A stretch of 64,000 nucleotides of DNA from Membranipora membranacea (GCA_914767715.1 OU612069.1:11529387-11593386); one strand, 5' to 3'; counted from the stretch's first letter, positions 37,301-50,432 are shown. Notes: generated by a model from the sequence alone, not told the origin. Translations and numbers: made by a program.

Positions 37301-40300
37301 CCACGTCAGCGATGTCAACACCCTGTTCCTCTGCCATGTAACCCAACACAGCGAATATCACGAATCCAGCCATGAAGCTAGTACCACTGAAACACAAACA
37401 TAAAACTAGTACCACGGAAACATAAAGATAAAACTAGTACCACTGAAGTGAAAACATAAAACTATAGTACCACTGAAACACAAACATAAAACTATTACCA
37501 CTGAAAGACAAACTAAACACTAATGCAACTCAGAAACAGACATAAAACTAGTACCACCAGGATACAAATAAATGCATGGCAGTGGATAATGGCTTGTTTC
37601 CGGATGGCATTGCAGGTTAATATTGTTAGAAGTAGTTGAAGTTTTGATATAGATGAGATAAAAGCGAGGGTGAAAACCAACCTGTTGATACAAGCAAAGA
37701 TGACGCTGTCTTTTAGGGAATTGTGATGGAACTTATTGAAGCTACCCAAAGCTGTAGAAGCTCCGATACCGATAGAATACGAGAAGAAGATCTGAGTACC
37801 TGCATCTACCCAAGTCTAGAGAAAGAAATTAAAATCTGTATTTTGGCAATATGGTCAAAAGTCGAGGACATTGGTTACCAATGATTGAATACACTCATGG
37901 ATAATATATTTGAAAATTATGGTATAAAAATCATTAGTTGCATAACTAGTCACAATATCTTAGTATAACAAAAGTTTTGCTAATAAAATCAACCAAATCA
38001 CTCAATTATTAAGTTTTTGTCTACATTTTATAAAGGAAGATTTATAAATCTTACTAAGACATTGGATCCATCTAAGAGTATGTAAATGAGATATATATTA
38101 TTGGACAATTTAACAATCAGAAATAACACATTTCCATTTTTATGGATGATAATATTGCCATCTTTACCTGCATATAACCGAGTCGGTCTAGGGTAGGATT
38201 GAGATAGTATATGATACCTGTACCGGCTCCCTTCAGCGTACATCCACGAATCATCAGAATCAACATAAACACATATGGAGCAGTGGCAGTCACATACATC
38301 ACCTGATAGGAATACAGTCATTGTTATATCAACATCATGCGGGTCCCTAGAGAATGGCCGAGTCTTATCTAGCCAGTTGGCTCATGTAGAATAAGTGGTC
38401 AAAAGGTGATGCTTCAGCCAGCATGAGTTGGTTGTTGTCAACACGACTACACATTTCTCATACAAAGAAAATCCTCTCAAAAACTGCTTTTCAAACAATC
38501 TCATACTAGATAATAAAATTCTTCATGGTCCTAAGGTTTTGCAATCAACATTAACTAAAAATATTTGATCTAACATACATATATAACTGCAATAAAATGT
38601 GATTGTAGGGTCTACAAAAGAAGCAATAAATAATTAGTGAAAAGGCAACTCAGATGAACAGATGCTTCAAGGATTCAAAGAAATGCAAGACCGTCACTCT
38701 CACTGCGAAGTCACTGATCAAGAATCTGGGTTGGGTTATTTTAGTTTGAGTACTGAATGCTTCGAGCATCTGAACACTTACATGGGAAAAAACTTATTGT
38801 CAACACAGGGTATTGGACAACTTCAAAAGCGCTCCTGTTTTAGTCAGAGTAATAAATATATACACATACTGTACCTTGCCAGAACTCTTGACACCTTTTG
38901 AGATACAAGCAAAGACGACTGTCCAAGCTAAAAGTAGACAGAGAGCGAGGTCCCACTTGATTTTACCTGGGTTGTCTATTCCATCGCTGATATCCAAAAC
39001 TCTACGTCTGCGAAAATAGAACAATGTAAAAGGCTTTTAATAAGCTCTGGGTAGACAGTCACATGGCTAAGCAACCGAAGAAGAAAATTTGTATGAGAGC
39101 TACCTGGAATCCCTGAGTTTTACCTTCAATATTGTAAGTTTTCTTAATTTTTCTAATCTTATTGTTTAGATATTGTAAGTAAGGCAACAAAAGAAATGAG
39201 ATAACTTTATTTAATGTCAAGTTGTTTTGCTCTTTTCAAATAATTGAACACGAGATCTTGAAGAATTTACTGTTTCGAAATATAAAATTTTGCTAACCAC
39301 CAGGAGACATTGCCTATCAAAATATGGTCAACTAGTTGATAGGTTTATGAATGCATGCTCCACACATCAAAGGGCCTGCAATAAAAGATTTATAACATCA
39401 ACATAAAAATGCAAAACAGAAGGTGAACCTGCTTAATGACCAAACTAAATTACATCATGGGTGGTAATTCAGTAATAAATCCTAGATTATTTATTGTGTC
39501 AGGCTGTGAGACCTGGTTTTGATAAACCCTTACTGGATGTGGCTTTAATTTGAGTGATTTAAATAGCCTCAACCCTCTCATCATCAAAGTAAAAAATGAA
39601 ATCTGGGTCATGAATATTAATTTTTGCAGAGACAGGCATTAATTTTTGCTGATGCCTATAAACTACCCATCTGTTGTGAAAAGTAATTAAAAGAGAAATA
39701 TCACATTTGATTTATGCATGTGAATATGAAGAGCGAGGTTTGTCTCATCACCCCTTTCTTCTGGTTCATAAATATTGCAACAAAACTGCTGTGCATTCTT
39801 TTGACACAAGGGAACTTTTGACATTGTGAACAGCTAAATCTAGTCCCAATGCTACCATAAATTACTGCAATCATAATCTACTCAATTTCCACACGGCAGT
39901 GAAAACAAGGCCAATATTTATGTCTATTATGCAACAAGCGTTGACATCAAAGTTCCAATAATTTGTGGAAAATTCCAAATCTGAGCAATTCAATATCAAT
40001 ATAATCCCATAACAATCAATTAGCACCAATGCGCCATTTTAATAATTAACAATTTCTCAGTGATGTGGAATTTTCCACGAGCATTTCCAGGGGGGACGAC
40101 TCAAAAGAAATCTAGTGATACCCTTATATTAAGTCCCCAAATAACTTGTTTTACTTTGGTTATTGACAAATAATAACAACTCAATTAAATTCATCCATAA
40201 TAAACATTGTTTGGTTTGGCAGGCTAAGAATTTTCTTATATGCACATGTCTTTTGTTTTTTTGTAGATCATTTGAGGCTTTGTTCAAAATACAAAATCAG

Positions 40301-43300
40301 TGCTCTTAACATGATTCAATGTTTGAGAAGCATTATAATAATTTGGCTATCAAAATAATTAATTGTTGCAGCTTTAAGTAAAACAAACGATCACATATTA
40401 TTGCGATTCATGCCCAAGTTTAATTTCGAGTCAACACGTGTAGCTTCAAATACAAACTTTCATACGGCATCATAAAACCAGCCAAACTATGAGGTGACCA
40501 ACATTCTCTTCCTTAAAATTAACTCCCCCATTAACCTCATGGTGTAAGGGCACATATGTTATGTTTGTCTGATATCAGGTAATTCTCAGTCTAAACTATG
40601 CTGGAATCTTAAAAGCCATCCAACAGAGAAATCCATGTATTTCATAATGATAGAGTGACAGCGTTACATGTACAAATCATTGCCTATAGGCCTTTTTCTA
40701 ATTGTGACTTGAAAAGTCCAGCCAGCCAGCTAGAAATTGGAACCATCAAAATACCTTCACCCATATTATTTAGACCGTCATGAATCCCCCAGCCATGTTC
40801 ATAAGTTTGCTTCCAAGTCAATAACGAGGTGTTTCGCCGCAAAAGATTCTAGCAATGGATGGAATGGTGACATCTCTCATTACCCAAACTTGTGAATATG
40901 ACTTGAGACCCAGCAAGGCTGGAATAGATGGGGTAATTGGGTGTGTTTGTTGTTAGCATACATACGCACCAAGTATAATCCAAAAATCTACAAAAAACCT
41001 GCAATGCCTCCGCAACTGCAATGTTGAAATGGTTTTCCAGCTTTAGAACTGATAGCCCTTACAAGATCAACAGCAGATCGAAATGCCATAACTTTAAAAG
41101 TAATACCAAATCAACATTATGAGTTGTGCTGGCCTGAAAAGAAAAGAAAGATCGACAGGTTTTCAAATCTCCGATAATGCAATTTTCTGGAATTCCCGGT
41201 AACTTACACTTGAATCAATTCATTTTAATATAACTTAATAAACTTAATAAGGTTTCATCTTTTCTCAGCCTGCGTGTCCGAAAGTGCTTGGAAAAGAATT
41301 TCCATTTCCCCTTCCCACCCGGCTACGAAAACATGGGAACTTCAATAGAAAATTGCATTGAGGTTAACTCGTCAACCCACCCATAATACAATGAGTGATT
41401 AGCGAAGTTCTAAGGTTAATATGAGTGAAGCTAAGCCCGTACCTGAACTTAACCTTCGGTTTGTTGGTTTAAACTCACTGCCAAAATTCGGTCGTTGAAT
41501 CGACATAGTAATCAGGCTGCTGTGAGGTGCCGTTGCCACTACCAAGTGATGCCATGGACATATTACTGAGGAGAGATGAGCTTATATTGGCCCCAATAGA
41601 TGTGAATTTGGATAGAGAGCTGTTAGTTGCATCATTTCCCCACGCTGACCTAGAAACAGAAAACAAAATGTGTGTTATATGTTTATCAGCATAAACATAT
41701 TTCCACAATGATTTCATACCTAGGAGAAGTATAGGAATATCCATTAGCATGCTTTTATGAAGCTTACCCCAAATGATAGATACCAAAAACAACTGGCCAG
41801 CCATCCCCAGAACAATTGTAGATATCGGTTTTATGGTCTTTAATGGTGCACTGAATAGCATATTCAAAAACAAAAATTAAAAGCAGCAGGTTTAGAAGAT
41901 TTTGTTGTTTAATCTATTAAAATGTGCAAATTCTTGAATATAAATGTTTTCACGCGTTTCAGAGTATTATAGTACAACGGCCGCAACATGATCCATAATA
42001 TACTTAATGACTCATTGCATGTTGCGATTCAGTATTAGTTGTCGAAAATCCCACTAGGAACAACTCAACCTGGTGCGCTAGTTTTGCGCAAAAACACTAA
42101 CAACAAAAACTCTAATTCCAACTTCCTTCCCCCTCTAGCAGAGAAATTAACCGTTCGCAGTGAATTTGGGTTCAATAAAAAGTATGAATTGACTATCCAT
42201 AATATTTTGGAGTTGTCAGCCATCTCATCGTAACAGACCTGCAGCGAAATGTATTCCACTCATTTCCACAGTGACTCCACGGTACTTTGGCAGTAAACGA
42301 AGAAAACAAGTAGAAGAAAGCCCATGACATTATCACATTGTAGTAGACATTCAGGAAAAACACAATCAAGGTGGTCGCAAATCCGATTCCTGTAAAATAT
42401 GATAACATAGATCCTAAGGCTACATTCTACACACAATATTTAGAGGTGATATTTCACACTGATCATATGATCTACTTTTGCATGTATATCCCTGATCGAT
42501 TGAGAGTGAATTATTTCATGAAGCATGAGAAACATCAGAAGGAATTTGATGTGCCCACCCGAGTTTAATTTTATTTTTAAGGAGTGGGCGCATGTTAGGT
42601 CCTCATACTAAATTGACTCTAACGATCAGAGAAACCTATGCACCTAGTGTAGTTTTGATGTCAATGTGCATGTCTCGTTTTTGCCGAATGATTGATACTG
42701 TTAACTTGTGATCAGGAAAGAACCATAACAATTTTCCAGCCCAAGACATGAAACAATGCCGGTAATATGCAGTGTTTACAGTTCAAGTCTTTAAAATTGC
42801 AAATGACAATCCACTGGCTAGAAAAACCATTTCAATCACATTTGCACATCCAACGCCCAGTCTTCATACTTCAGATATGAAAATTTACAAGGCTTGTCGC
42901 TGAGGAATGCCTAGCCTAGGTTGACGGTCAGCAATCTGACATATAATTTGCTCTACTCTGACCAGTCAAGTGACTGAAATATCTCAGACCCTGGATTTAT
43001 GTAAATGACCCAAGAGGTTTGTTTCAAATGCAACCTCTATGTGGGTACTAGGCTAGGGAGAGGTTGACTGATGACCACAGCTCACCACAGAAGCGCTCAA
43101 AAGAACCATACCATAGGCTGATTGTTTGACCCTTATGACTTTGGTGTAATGGTTAATTGCTTGTATTCTCTGGCTACAAACCATTGCTGAAGCTTCGCTA
43201 AATAATTCATTTCTGCTGGTACCATGTTTTCTAATTAGATTTTTTTAAATTCAACCAGGGATAAGCAGCATGTTTGACTTTGATGCACCAGATATCTGAT

Positions 43301-45737
43301 TGCTAACACCAACCCTTGAGAGCAAACAGAAAACAAAGTTACCACTAGAGTACTATTACCAACGAGAGACAGATATTAATATGAGTTAATCTCAATTGGA
43401 CCTACCGGTGAAAATGGGACTGATGTTCCAGACTTTGATTCCACCTGAGGACATGAACTGGCAAATGGAGACTTCAAGAAAGAACATTGGGATTCCAGCA
43501 AGTGTCACCATAATAAAATACGGCAGCAAGAATGCACCTGAAATAGAAGATTAGCAATTATTCAAATATAGATTTCATGGTTCAAACTTCTTTAATTGTA
43601 AACAATATTCACTGAATCCCAAAACAGATGCCTGGTTTGATTTACATAACATGTTTATAAATCGATCTCTGGACTGATGAACATAAACCTCTGGGGGTTA
43701 TGGGGTCGTCAGATGATGGCATCGAAACAAATTAATATTCCCTTTTTTTCGACGAATGGATTAATCCTGATCTGGTACCTATCTGCTCTCTGCTGCCGGA
43801 GATACCGAACTATACTCTAATTGGCCTTACAACATTCCTACAATTCAACTTGTACTTGGAATATTCGGAAATCTAGTTTCACTCATGTATATGCCCCTAC
43901 CAAACTGGACCCATTTGGAATCCAAGACAACTGCATTGTGGGATGCTCATTAATCACAACTGAATAACTGGTCACTGGTAGAAACAAGCCTGTATTTGAT
44001 GATGTTTTTGACGTAGTCACACCATCAAAACACCCTATGAACATGTTTGGTCAACTCATTTGATAAAAAAACTAGAGATCACTGGTCTTGTCCTATAAAT
44101 TCAGGATCAACAATTCCCGCAAAGAATAAACTGAGATGGGTGTTGTTTTGGAATCAAACAGCCCAATGTAATAGGAATTGTTATAAAAGGGCTTTGACCA
44201 TGAGGTCACCATTTTATATGGATAATCCTGAGATTAGATTAACAAACTTAGAACAGATGTTAAAAGCTAGTGTGTGCCGAGCCGCTGTGGCATTGTTTGG
44301 GGTATAAGCAACATCATGGGAAACAGGTGACTATAATTTGACACATGAGTCTTACCTCCTCCGTTCTTGTAGCAGGGATACGGGAATCTCAAAAAGTTAC
44401 CCAAACCAACAGAATAACCAACACAGGCGATCAGGAAGTCTATCTTATTGTTGAATGTTTCTCGTTTATTCGCTGCAATAAAATAATATTGACAATTTGA
44501 ACGATAAGTTGAGGCACGAGTCCCATGAAGTTTAGCGGGGAAGCTTTTGGATACTTCACAAAAATTGTAAACTTTTGAGGGTGCTTTTGAAAGTTTTAAA
44601 TAAAAATTTTGTAAATATAATGGCTTACCAACTGTAAAAATCTTGGGTTACTTAGTTGAAGCACTTAAACTGTGTCGGGATAATTGGAAGTAGCATTTCA
44701 AAATCACCCACTTCGGTGGAAAGGGGTTGATAATGAAATACTACTACCAGCTATCCTAACAATGTTTAAGCACTCTAACGAGGGGTAACTGGATGTCACT
44801 CGCTTATATAGCCTATCTTTTCGCCTATCAGTGCAGAGCAACTTAAACATACTCATTGATGGCATCTGAGTTAATCGCCAGGGTTGTGTGGTTGGCAATA
44901 ATCATGTTGTTAGCGATAATTAGATTATGCAAATTGTCATGTTAGTAGCTTCTCAACGAGAGAGAAAATTACAATTTATCAGAGGAAAGTATTTTGTCAT
45001 TCATAATGATTACTTGGACCTTTACCGCAGGATTCCATTCTTGTCTGTTATGTGAGTCAAAATCCCCATGATCTTGGTTGTGCCTGCCATTCCAGCCTAC
45101 TTCACCACCAAACAAAACTGAATACATTTAAATTATGTTGTACACTGAGTTATCCCCTCTCCGAAAGTGAGGGGACGACTCAGTTAAAATGAGACAAAAT
45201 CTATGAGTAGGCCTATGGGCAGGTACTTAGGGCCTACTCTTTAACACTGAATTTTCATAAGTCGTGTCACCTATCCATGTGTTCAAAATTGATATAAAAT
45301 TGAATGAAAGATCATAAGTATTGACAAGCGCCGGACTGTTGTTCAAGGTGTATATCCCCCAAAAGTGGTAGTGAGGAATCCAAATTCTCTGCAACATCCA
45401 TCAGCCTTGAACTGCATTGTTGAGCAGTCAACTTAAGAAGACCTTGTCAACCCTGGAAGGGTAACATATCTGAAAAATACACTGACTTCTGTATAGATTC
45501 AGATGTGGCAAGCAGTGGATACCGCCTACCACAGTGTGGTCCTACTAAACAGCCAATTGATAACCAATAAAATTAACATGATATGAAAGCAGATACATAC
45601 TATAGGGTCCAACATATTTCAGATTATATCAACGCAGCATGATAATGAACTAAATGACACTCACTAAGTTGGGCAATACGCTGTCCATCCAGATAAGTAT
45701 TTCCTTACCTGTCCTCACCATCCATCTCCAGATCCAT
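31333..45737 (-). CDS. SLC6 Na+/Cl- neurotransmitter/amino-acid transporter, copy B (open)
   Basis: Exons in order: 45719-45737 or 45026-45038 (alternative starts), 44356-44472, 43406-43537, 42239-42389, 41479-41649, 38875-39007, 38168-38302, 37682-37815, 37292-37386, 36216-36328, 35277-35414, 34044-34143, 32802-32943, 32327-32483, 31834-31987, 31333-31436. With the second start the sum is 1989 nt, 662 aa; every junction keeps phase and GT-AG. The predicted membrane symporter has TM1 near residues 17-40, TM3 near 90-115, a glycosylatable extracellular loop 2 (about 130-195; Cys-x8-Cys and NSS, NIS, NMS and NGT sequons), TM6 [11 protein letters not shown]8 LGLDSE with the Asp-Ser of the Na2 site, and a 34-residue last exon ending LQPV. 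Glycine/neutral amino-acid carriers look closest; the substrate is unknown. Oddities: NFLRFPY instead of NFWRFPY (44390-44392), GPGPAF instead of GPGLAF (36318-36320), and PKAP instead of PIAP (36276-36278). Confidence 0.88.
32108..32216. mobile_element. Hairpin MITE in SLC6-B intron (first site)
   Basis: Orthologous position to 13870-13982; same arms (AGGATAGCTGGTAGTAGC and TGGTACTACCAGCTTTTCC). Shared by both units, so it predates the duplication. Confidence 0.65.
33410..33492 (+). pseudogene. tRNA-like gene or tRNA-derived SINE head (unit B)
   Basis: D arm GCTAAATGGTTAGC (33419-33432) supplies an A box, and T arm CCGGG TTCAAGT CCCGG with B box GGTTCAAGTCC (33478-33488) is followed at once by a run of seven T (Pol III terminator). 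The 3' acceptor strand is missing and the anticodon arm does not fold cleanly, so a tRNA-derived sequence is more likely than a working tRNA. The unit A copy has lost the T arm. Confidence 0.55.
35657..36073. mobile_element. hAT-like MITE, 417 bp, 8 bp target-site duplication
   Basis: The termini are CAGGGGCGTATATT and, inverted, CAGTGGCGTATATT. The flanks are CTTGAGCG (35649-35656) and CCTGAGCG (36074-36081); unit A has a single CCTGAGCG at 17452-17459, the empty site. CAG-G/T-GGCG ends with 8 bp duplications fit the hAT superfamily. Inside are three GC-rich palindromes (about 35714-35728, 35732-35749 and a GGGCGCTTAAGCGCCC stem at about 35766-35783), and near the right end a minus-strand tRNA-like segment. 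It encodes no protein; an autonomous hAT elsewhere would have to mobilise it. Confidence 0.85.
35953..36035 (-). pseudogene. tRNA-like segment inside the hAT-like MITE
   Basis: On the minus strand: D arm GCTC AGTGTGTA GAGC and T arm with GGTTCGAATCC (35961-35971), preceded by GTGG. The spacing between arms is long and the acceptor stem unpaired. The plus-strand peptide starting MGFEPTT is the usual antisense reading of a tRNA T arm, not a gene. Confidence 0.6.
44658..44772. mobile_element. Hairpin MITE in SLC6-B (second site)
   Basis: Counterpart of 26022-26133: left arm from CTTAAACTGTGTCGGGATAA, right arm AGCTATCCTAACAATGTTTA. Intronic, upstream of the TM1 exon. Confidence 0.6.
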
Positions 45738-46489
45738 TTCCTCTGCACAGGGACTGGAGAGATTAATTTTTTCCTAAATTATTCAGCATCGACAGCATTG
45801 GTGTTGATGGCCAGCTCATTTTCACCTGTGATGTCCGTGCTTGCTTTGATGAACTAGGACTAGGACTAAGAGAACCTCAGGCAGCTCATCACTATCTTCA
45901 TACTGCAATAACGCAGCAGCACAATAAATTAGGTCAACACTGAGTATAAATGTATCATCCTACATAACAATATCTAAACCAATTCGAATCAACCCATTTC
46001 AAAATATATTTCAATTGCAAAACACTTATTTTCTTCAAAGCTTGCTTCGACAGGAAGTAAATTGAGCGAAGGTGTAAGTACCATAGCTTTGTCGTATTCA
46101 TAATACTATACAAATACAGTTTTACAACACCCGTCGCACCTCAAGATTTCACTTTGTACCGACCGAGAGTCAAATTAGTTCTTAGGAGGCAACATGGGCG
46201 GCGCCAACAAACCCATTTAGAATGTCTGTTTCATAAATTGGTTGCTCTACCCTACTCTTACCTAGTCTCATTGTTGTTCGCAAGCTCTACAAGTTTGTGC
46301 TGGTGGACAATACTAAATAAAACTACTTCTATATAACCCGGACTACCATGTACACCAAATCATGGCATCAACAAACATGATCACTCCATCACTGCTATGA
46401 TCAGATTAAGAAAATATAAATCTAAACAAGGACTAGAAGTAAAACTCCCTGGTCTAAGCTGGAACTCTTACTCTTAGTAAGTAAATGCA

Positions 46490-46945
46490 AGCAGTCTTTT
46501 ACTAACAGATCTACTCCAAAACCTGGGATTTTGGCAATGTTTGACTGCCCCCCCCCCCCTTGAGTTTTTGTTGTTTCGTTGTTTGAAGGTAATCCATAGT
46601 TTAGAAGACACATGCAACTTTTATGGTCTCTGGAGTCGAAAGAAATTTGGACAGCACTTCTCTGAGTATTCTGTTTGAAAGACTACCTCCTAAGCTGCTC
46701 ATACATACCTCATCGATGGATTTAGCCACCTGTAGCTATTTCAGCAAACAATTTCAGTTTAAAAATTCTTTTGCAATCATGTACAGACGCGGATAAATTC
46801 ACAGAGAGCCAATGTTTATAAACTCCAGAGACTATGAAAGGTGGATGTGTCTTCTAAACCATGAAATACCTTCAAACAACAAAAACTCAAGGGGCCGACA
46901 AACATTGCCAAAATCCCAGCTTTTACTCCTTGGTAAATAAATAAA
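46490..46945. repeat. Long inverted repeat (foldback element), unit B
   Basis: Counterpart of 27862-28318. The left arm has eleven C in its homopolymer; the right arm has lost part of the outer segment. Arms still pair over GTTTGAAGGTA, AGAAGACACAT and GTCTCTGGAGT. Confidence 0.65.
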
Positions 46946-47209
46946 TGTAAGCGAAGTTGTAATTTACATACATAATAAATTAATATTAATTAAAAGTCAC
47001 AAGTGACACCAAGGAGTGACCTGTTACTACAATATGTATATTTACTGCTGTGGCTTAAACGGAATGCAATTCTGACAATGCAATGGCATTTGTATTTAGA
47101 TATACCATATCTCATCTCATGAGAAATATATTGTAAATGAATGGTGAAATTCAGAAATAAAAGAACAATATTCTTGTTGGAAAACTAACCCAACATATTT
47201 CATCATCAG

Positions 47210-48470
47210 TAAACACTTCACGCTATTCAGCGCATGTGTCATCTCAGAATACTGTTTTATGATCTTACAATTACCCTCCAAGCCTTGCGGTCTTGGGCCA
47301 GTTTCTCGACCTGGTGAGAGGTAATACCTCGCTCTGTCAGGTCTTTGTCAATCCTTGTCTGCTCTATTCTTCCACTCCATTTGTTCTGCCTGGTCTTTTC
47401 ATATAGTTTGTTATTGCCGATTATGTCCGGGTATCTGATGTTCAGTATGTTCCTCATGTGACGCCGATGGAAATATCTACTTCCTCTTCGTTCCCCTGTG
47501 TGAGTGTCCAGGTTTCGCTGTTGTATAGGAAGACACTACTAACATAGGCATCATAGGATCTCAGTTTTATGTCCATTTGCAGTCTCCTATCTTTTAGTAT
47601 TGGTTTGATTCGGTTGATTGCACCATTCGTCTCTGCCAGTCTAGATAGTTCCTGTACCTTTGTGTGATCTACTCCTTCCGCACTATTCAGACCAATCCAG
47701 CAAATATCGTCTGCGTACTGTAGCGGAATGTTCCTACCAGGTGGATCACTCATAGGCCTACTATATGAGTGCTCCAGACTTGGTATTGGGGCATTCCGCT
47801 TCAGTGCTTTTGCCAGATATAGCGTGAATAGTATGGGAGAGAGGCAGTCACCTTGGGGAGTGCCAATATTCGTTGTGAATAGTGGTCCTATCTGCCCGTT
47901 TACCTTAATTGCCGGTTGTATGTTCTTGAGGAGTGCTTTGATTATATGGAGTTCGTCATGTTGTAGTATTGATTCCAGGTCTTGGATTATGGTGTTTCTC
48001 CTTACTGTGTCGAAGGCCTTGCTCATATCCATCATCAGTATGTGTGTGTGGTAGTCTGTGGATGCCACTGCTTTTTCTGCCAATAGTTTCATGGTGAATA
48101 TTTGTTCCGTCGTACCTCTGCCTGACCGGTAGGCTGCTTGGGATAGTGGGATGTTGTCATCTATCCGTGTTCCAACTCTGTCTAGGATACAGATTGCAAG
48201 TATCTTTCTCAGTATGGACAAGAGCACTACTGGTCTGAGGTGAACTGGTGGTCCTTTAGATTTCCCTGGTTTCTGTAGTGGTATGAGAATGCCTTGACGA
48301 ATTTCATCTGGGAATGAGCCTGTTCTTGCTGCTTCATTTAGAATGTCTGCAATTATGCTGAAGGCGGTTGTTGGTCCATTTTTTAGTTGTTCGGCTTTAA
48401 GTTGGTCTATGTCGGGGCTTTTGCCATTCTTCAGTTTCTTTATCGCATTCTTGATCTCTGTGTCTGTGTC
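47210..48470 (-). mobile_element. Truncated non-LTR retrotransposon insertion (reverse transcriptase pseudogene)
   Basis: A long open frame (minus strand, to 47454) encodes a reverse transcriptase: KNGKSPDIDQLKAE and the upstream fingers, LMMDMSKAFDTV, GTPQGDCLSPILF, and the catalytic QYADD motif. Its first 18 residues (48477-48530) come from flanking sequence, so the domain is 5' truncated. After YADD an in-frame deletion joins LAETNGA to the KLRSYDA...ETW region. A +1 frameshift near 47460 separates it from the C-terminal HMRNILNIRYPDIIGN frame (47257-47457). The domain style is that of animal non-LTR elements (RTE/CR1-like); the clade is not certain. Unit A lacks this sequence (junction at about 28595), so it inserted after the duplication. 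It is not functional. Confidence 0.88.
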
Positions 48471-48779
48471 AATTATAAATCTTGTTATAAAAAATGCTAT
48501 AAATGGATGAACTTGAATTGCTAAAGTCAATACTTCATATACTGAACCTCATTGGCCAGCCAATAAGAAACTAGATGTAGGATTGTTGCACACTGATGAC
48601 GTGATATACTATTGCATGTATATGTATATGCATGTTAAAAGTGTAATCTCGAAATCAGTGTGGGATTGTTGTGAATTTGGATTAGTTATCTTCCCTCATC
48701 CCGCAGGACAGAAGGAGATAACTCAAATGAAAGCTGAATACAAAATATGAATTTAGCGTAGTGCAAGCAATGACCTTCA

Positions 48780-49592
48780 TGCAAGCAATGAACATTGGTG
48801 CAAGGTATAATAAACTGCAGGCTGTAAATAGGGAAAGACAGATAAGAGTGCTGCATAAAAACTCAGGCTACATCCGGGAATGCGCAGGAAAGAGGCATTA
48901 ATAATCACGCTGTCTTATGGAGGAGAAGATAATGAGAGAGGACAAAGAAGTTGCACCAATACAGGACCCCTCAGTATATCTCATGTAAGTTTGAATACAC
49001 TTCATGGTGTCAGGAGTAAACTAGAGAGTATTAGTGAAGGATTTGATCTATTAAGTTGCAGAGGAAGCTATATTTGAGAGAGAGGAATATTGAGGTCTTT
49101 GAATCAATAACCGACATTGATCATGTTACAATCATGGACAAAAAATTACGAAGGAGTGTTAGGACTCCAGCGTTTAGCATGGAGAATGGTGCTGAGTTGG
49201 AATGGTGGAGGAAGTTTATCAGACATTTTGAAATAGCTGTGATTGGTGCAGGGTTGAGATACAAGGACAGTGATGGACTTAGATCCAGGAGAAAGGCAGA
49301 AGATAGTCAAGATGTAGAGAAGTTTGAAATAGAGCAGAGAAAAGCGGCATTACTGTTAGATAGCCTGGGGGAGTACGATATTAACAATTTTGAGACGTGG
49401 GATGGTGATGTGGATGGCATGCAATATGAGCAACTGAAATTGGCGTTTGACAACCATTTTGCAAGCAGAGAAAACATAGTCGCGACCAGACACAGATTTG
49501 TCATGAGTTTTATTAAAAAAGATACCAATGTTTCAGATGAAAAAATTCATCTTGGACATGGTGGTGATCAGAGCATTTCCGTGATTTCTTGA
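48780..49592 (+). pseudogene. LTR retrotransposon fragment with gag frame (unit B)
   Basis: A PBS-like TGGTGTCAGGAGT at 49015 follows an LTR remnant (48790-49014, shorter than in unit A). An open frame 49056-49592 (178 codons) encodes a Ty3/Gypsy-style gag: WWRKFIRHFE, KAALLLDSLGEYD, and YEQLKLAFDNHF then RENIVATRHRF. After 49590 it is replaced by unrelated non-LTR sequence, so nucleocapsid and pol are missing. The related unit A copy has a stop and the solo LTR. Confidence 0.72.
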
Positions 49593-49930
49593 TTTCTTTA
49601 TCAATGCTGGTACTAATCTGGCAGAAAATCTTCTAGCCACTGCAACCAAATCTTCAAAACACTTTCCAAAAATTGATAATGCTTTTGCAGCTGAACTTTC
49701 TTTCACTGAAATTGAGACCGCTGTTAGTCTTAAAATAATTGATAGCTTCTCCAATAAGAAAGCTACAGAACCTGATGGAATACCAATGCAAGCTTTAGAA
49801 GATAATAAACTAACCCTGGCACCACTTAAAACCTACTTAGCCAACTGATGATAAGAACCTCGACTTTCCCAGACTGCTCAAAACTTTTTAAAAAGGGAGA
49901 TAAAACTAGAGGTAATATTTACTAGGCCAG
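49588..49930 (+). pseudogene. Decayed non-LTR reverse transcriptase fragment
   Basis: The frame from 49588 reads DFFINAGTNLAENLLAT..., FTEIETAV, KKATEPDGIPMQAL, then two stops near 49848, with FPDCSKLFKKGDKTRGN continuing in another frame (49860-49915). This is the fingers region of a non-LTR reverse transcriptase (KA-x-GPDGIP and FKKGDK signatures) with indels. It abuts the gag fragment, so one element inserted into the other or they were joined by deletion. Confidence 0.65.
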
Positions 49931-50349
49931 AAGCAGCCTAGCTGTAACTGCTCTATAAAATAATGGCACGGACAATTTTTGATGGCAGGAAACTGATCGC
50001 ATATTATACTTCATTGATGTTTCTTCTGTAAAATTCACCGGGTGTACCCAATTGTAGTGGTCATATTCAGAAATTAAAAGGTGTTTTGTTTTTGCATAAT
50101 ATGTGTGGGGACATAACTCCTATTTTGTGTAATCTTACCAATCCAGTCTTCAGGTAATTCCAGGTTGAAACTGCATTGTGGGGATTTTTTTGACTTGCCA
50201 TTTTATTTACCAAGTAAACTTGCAGAAGTCTGCTCGTGTTAGATCAGGACATATTTAAAATTTTCAAAAACCATAATGTCAGATCTTTATGAGGTTAGTA
50301 TGATACTGTCATGCGGCACCATATCCGCAATATTTCTCAAAATTGCATA
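49931..50349. other. Intergenic, no gene seen
   Basis: Between the reverse transcriptase fragment and the Harbinger left terminus. I see no exon, clear repeat or RNA gene here. Confidence 0.4.
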
Positions 50350-50354
50350 TAATA

Positions 50355-50432
50355 GGCAAAAGCGCGACCTGTTCCATGGTAAGAATATTTAATAAATATT
50401 GACTGGGAAACCCGTTAACCCTGGGGAATTCC
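50355..50432 (+). repeat. Harbinger left terminal inverted repeat
   Basis: First 22 bases (GGCAAAAGCGCGACCTGTTC and CA) are identical to the reverse complement of the right end; then an extra TGGTAAGAA-like insertion, then matching TTTAATAAATATTGACTGGG. An inner, partly matching segment (AATATTTATTGACTGG, 50465-50480) follows. Confidence 0.85.

Larger units (their letters stand above)
30767..49437. repeat. Segmental tandem duplication, unit B
   Basis: Colinear copy of unit A. It contains the open SLC6 gene (31333-45737), the tRNA-like sequence (33410-33492), the paired hairpin MITEs, the long inverted repeat and the LTR-retrotransposon fragment. Unit-specific insertions are the 417 bp hAT-like MITE (35657-36073) and a truncated non-LTR retrotransposon (about 47210-48470). 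After 49437 the gag runs on past the point where unit A stops, so unit B has the original right flank. Confidence 0.95.

Noticed and set aside
47728-48054. 108-codon plus-strand frame
   Set aside because: Antisense shadow of the reverse transcriptase palm region.
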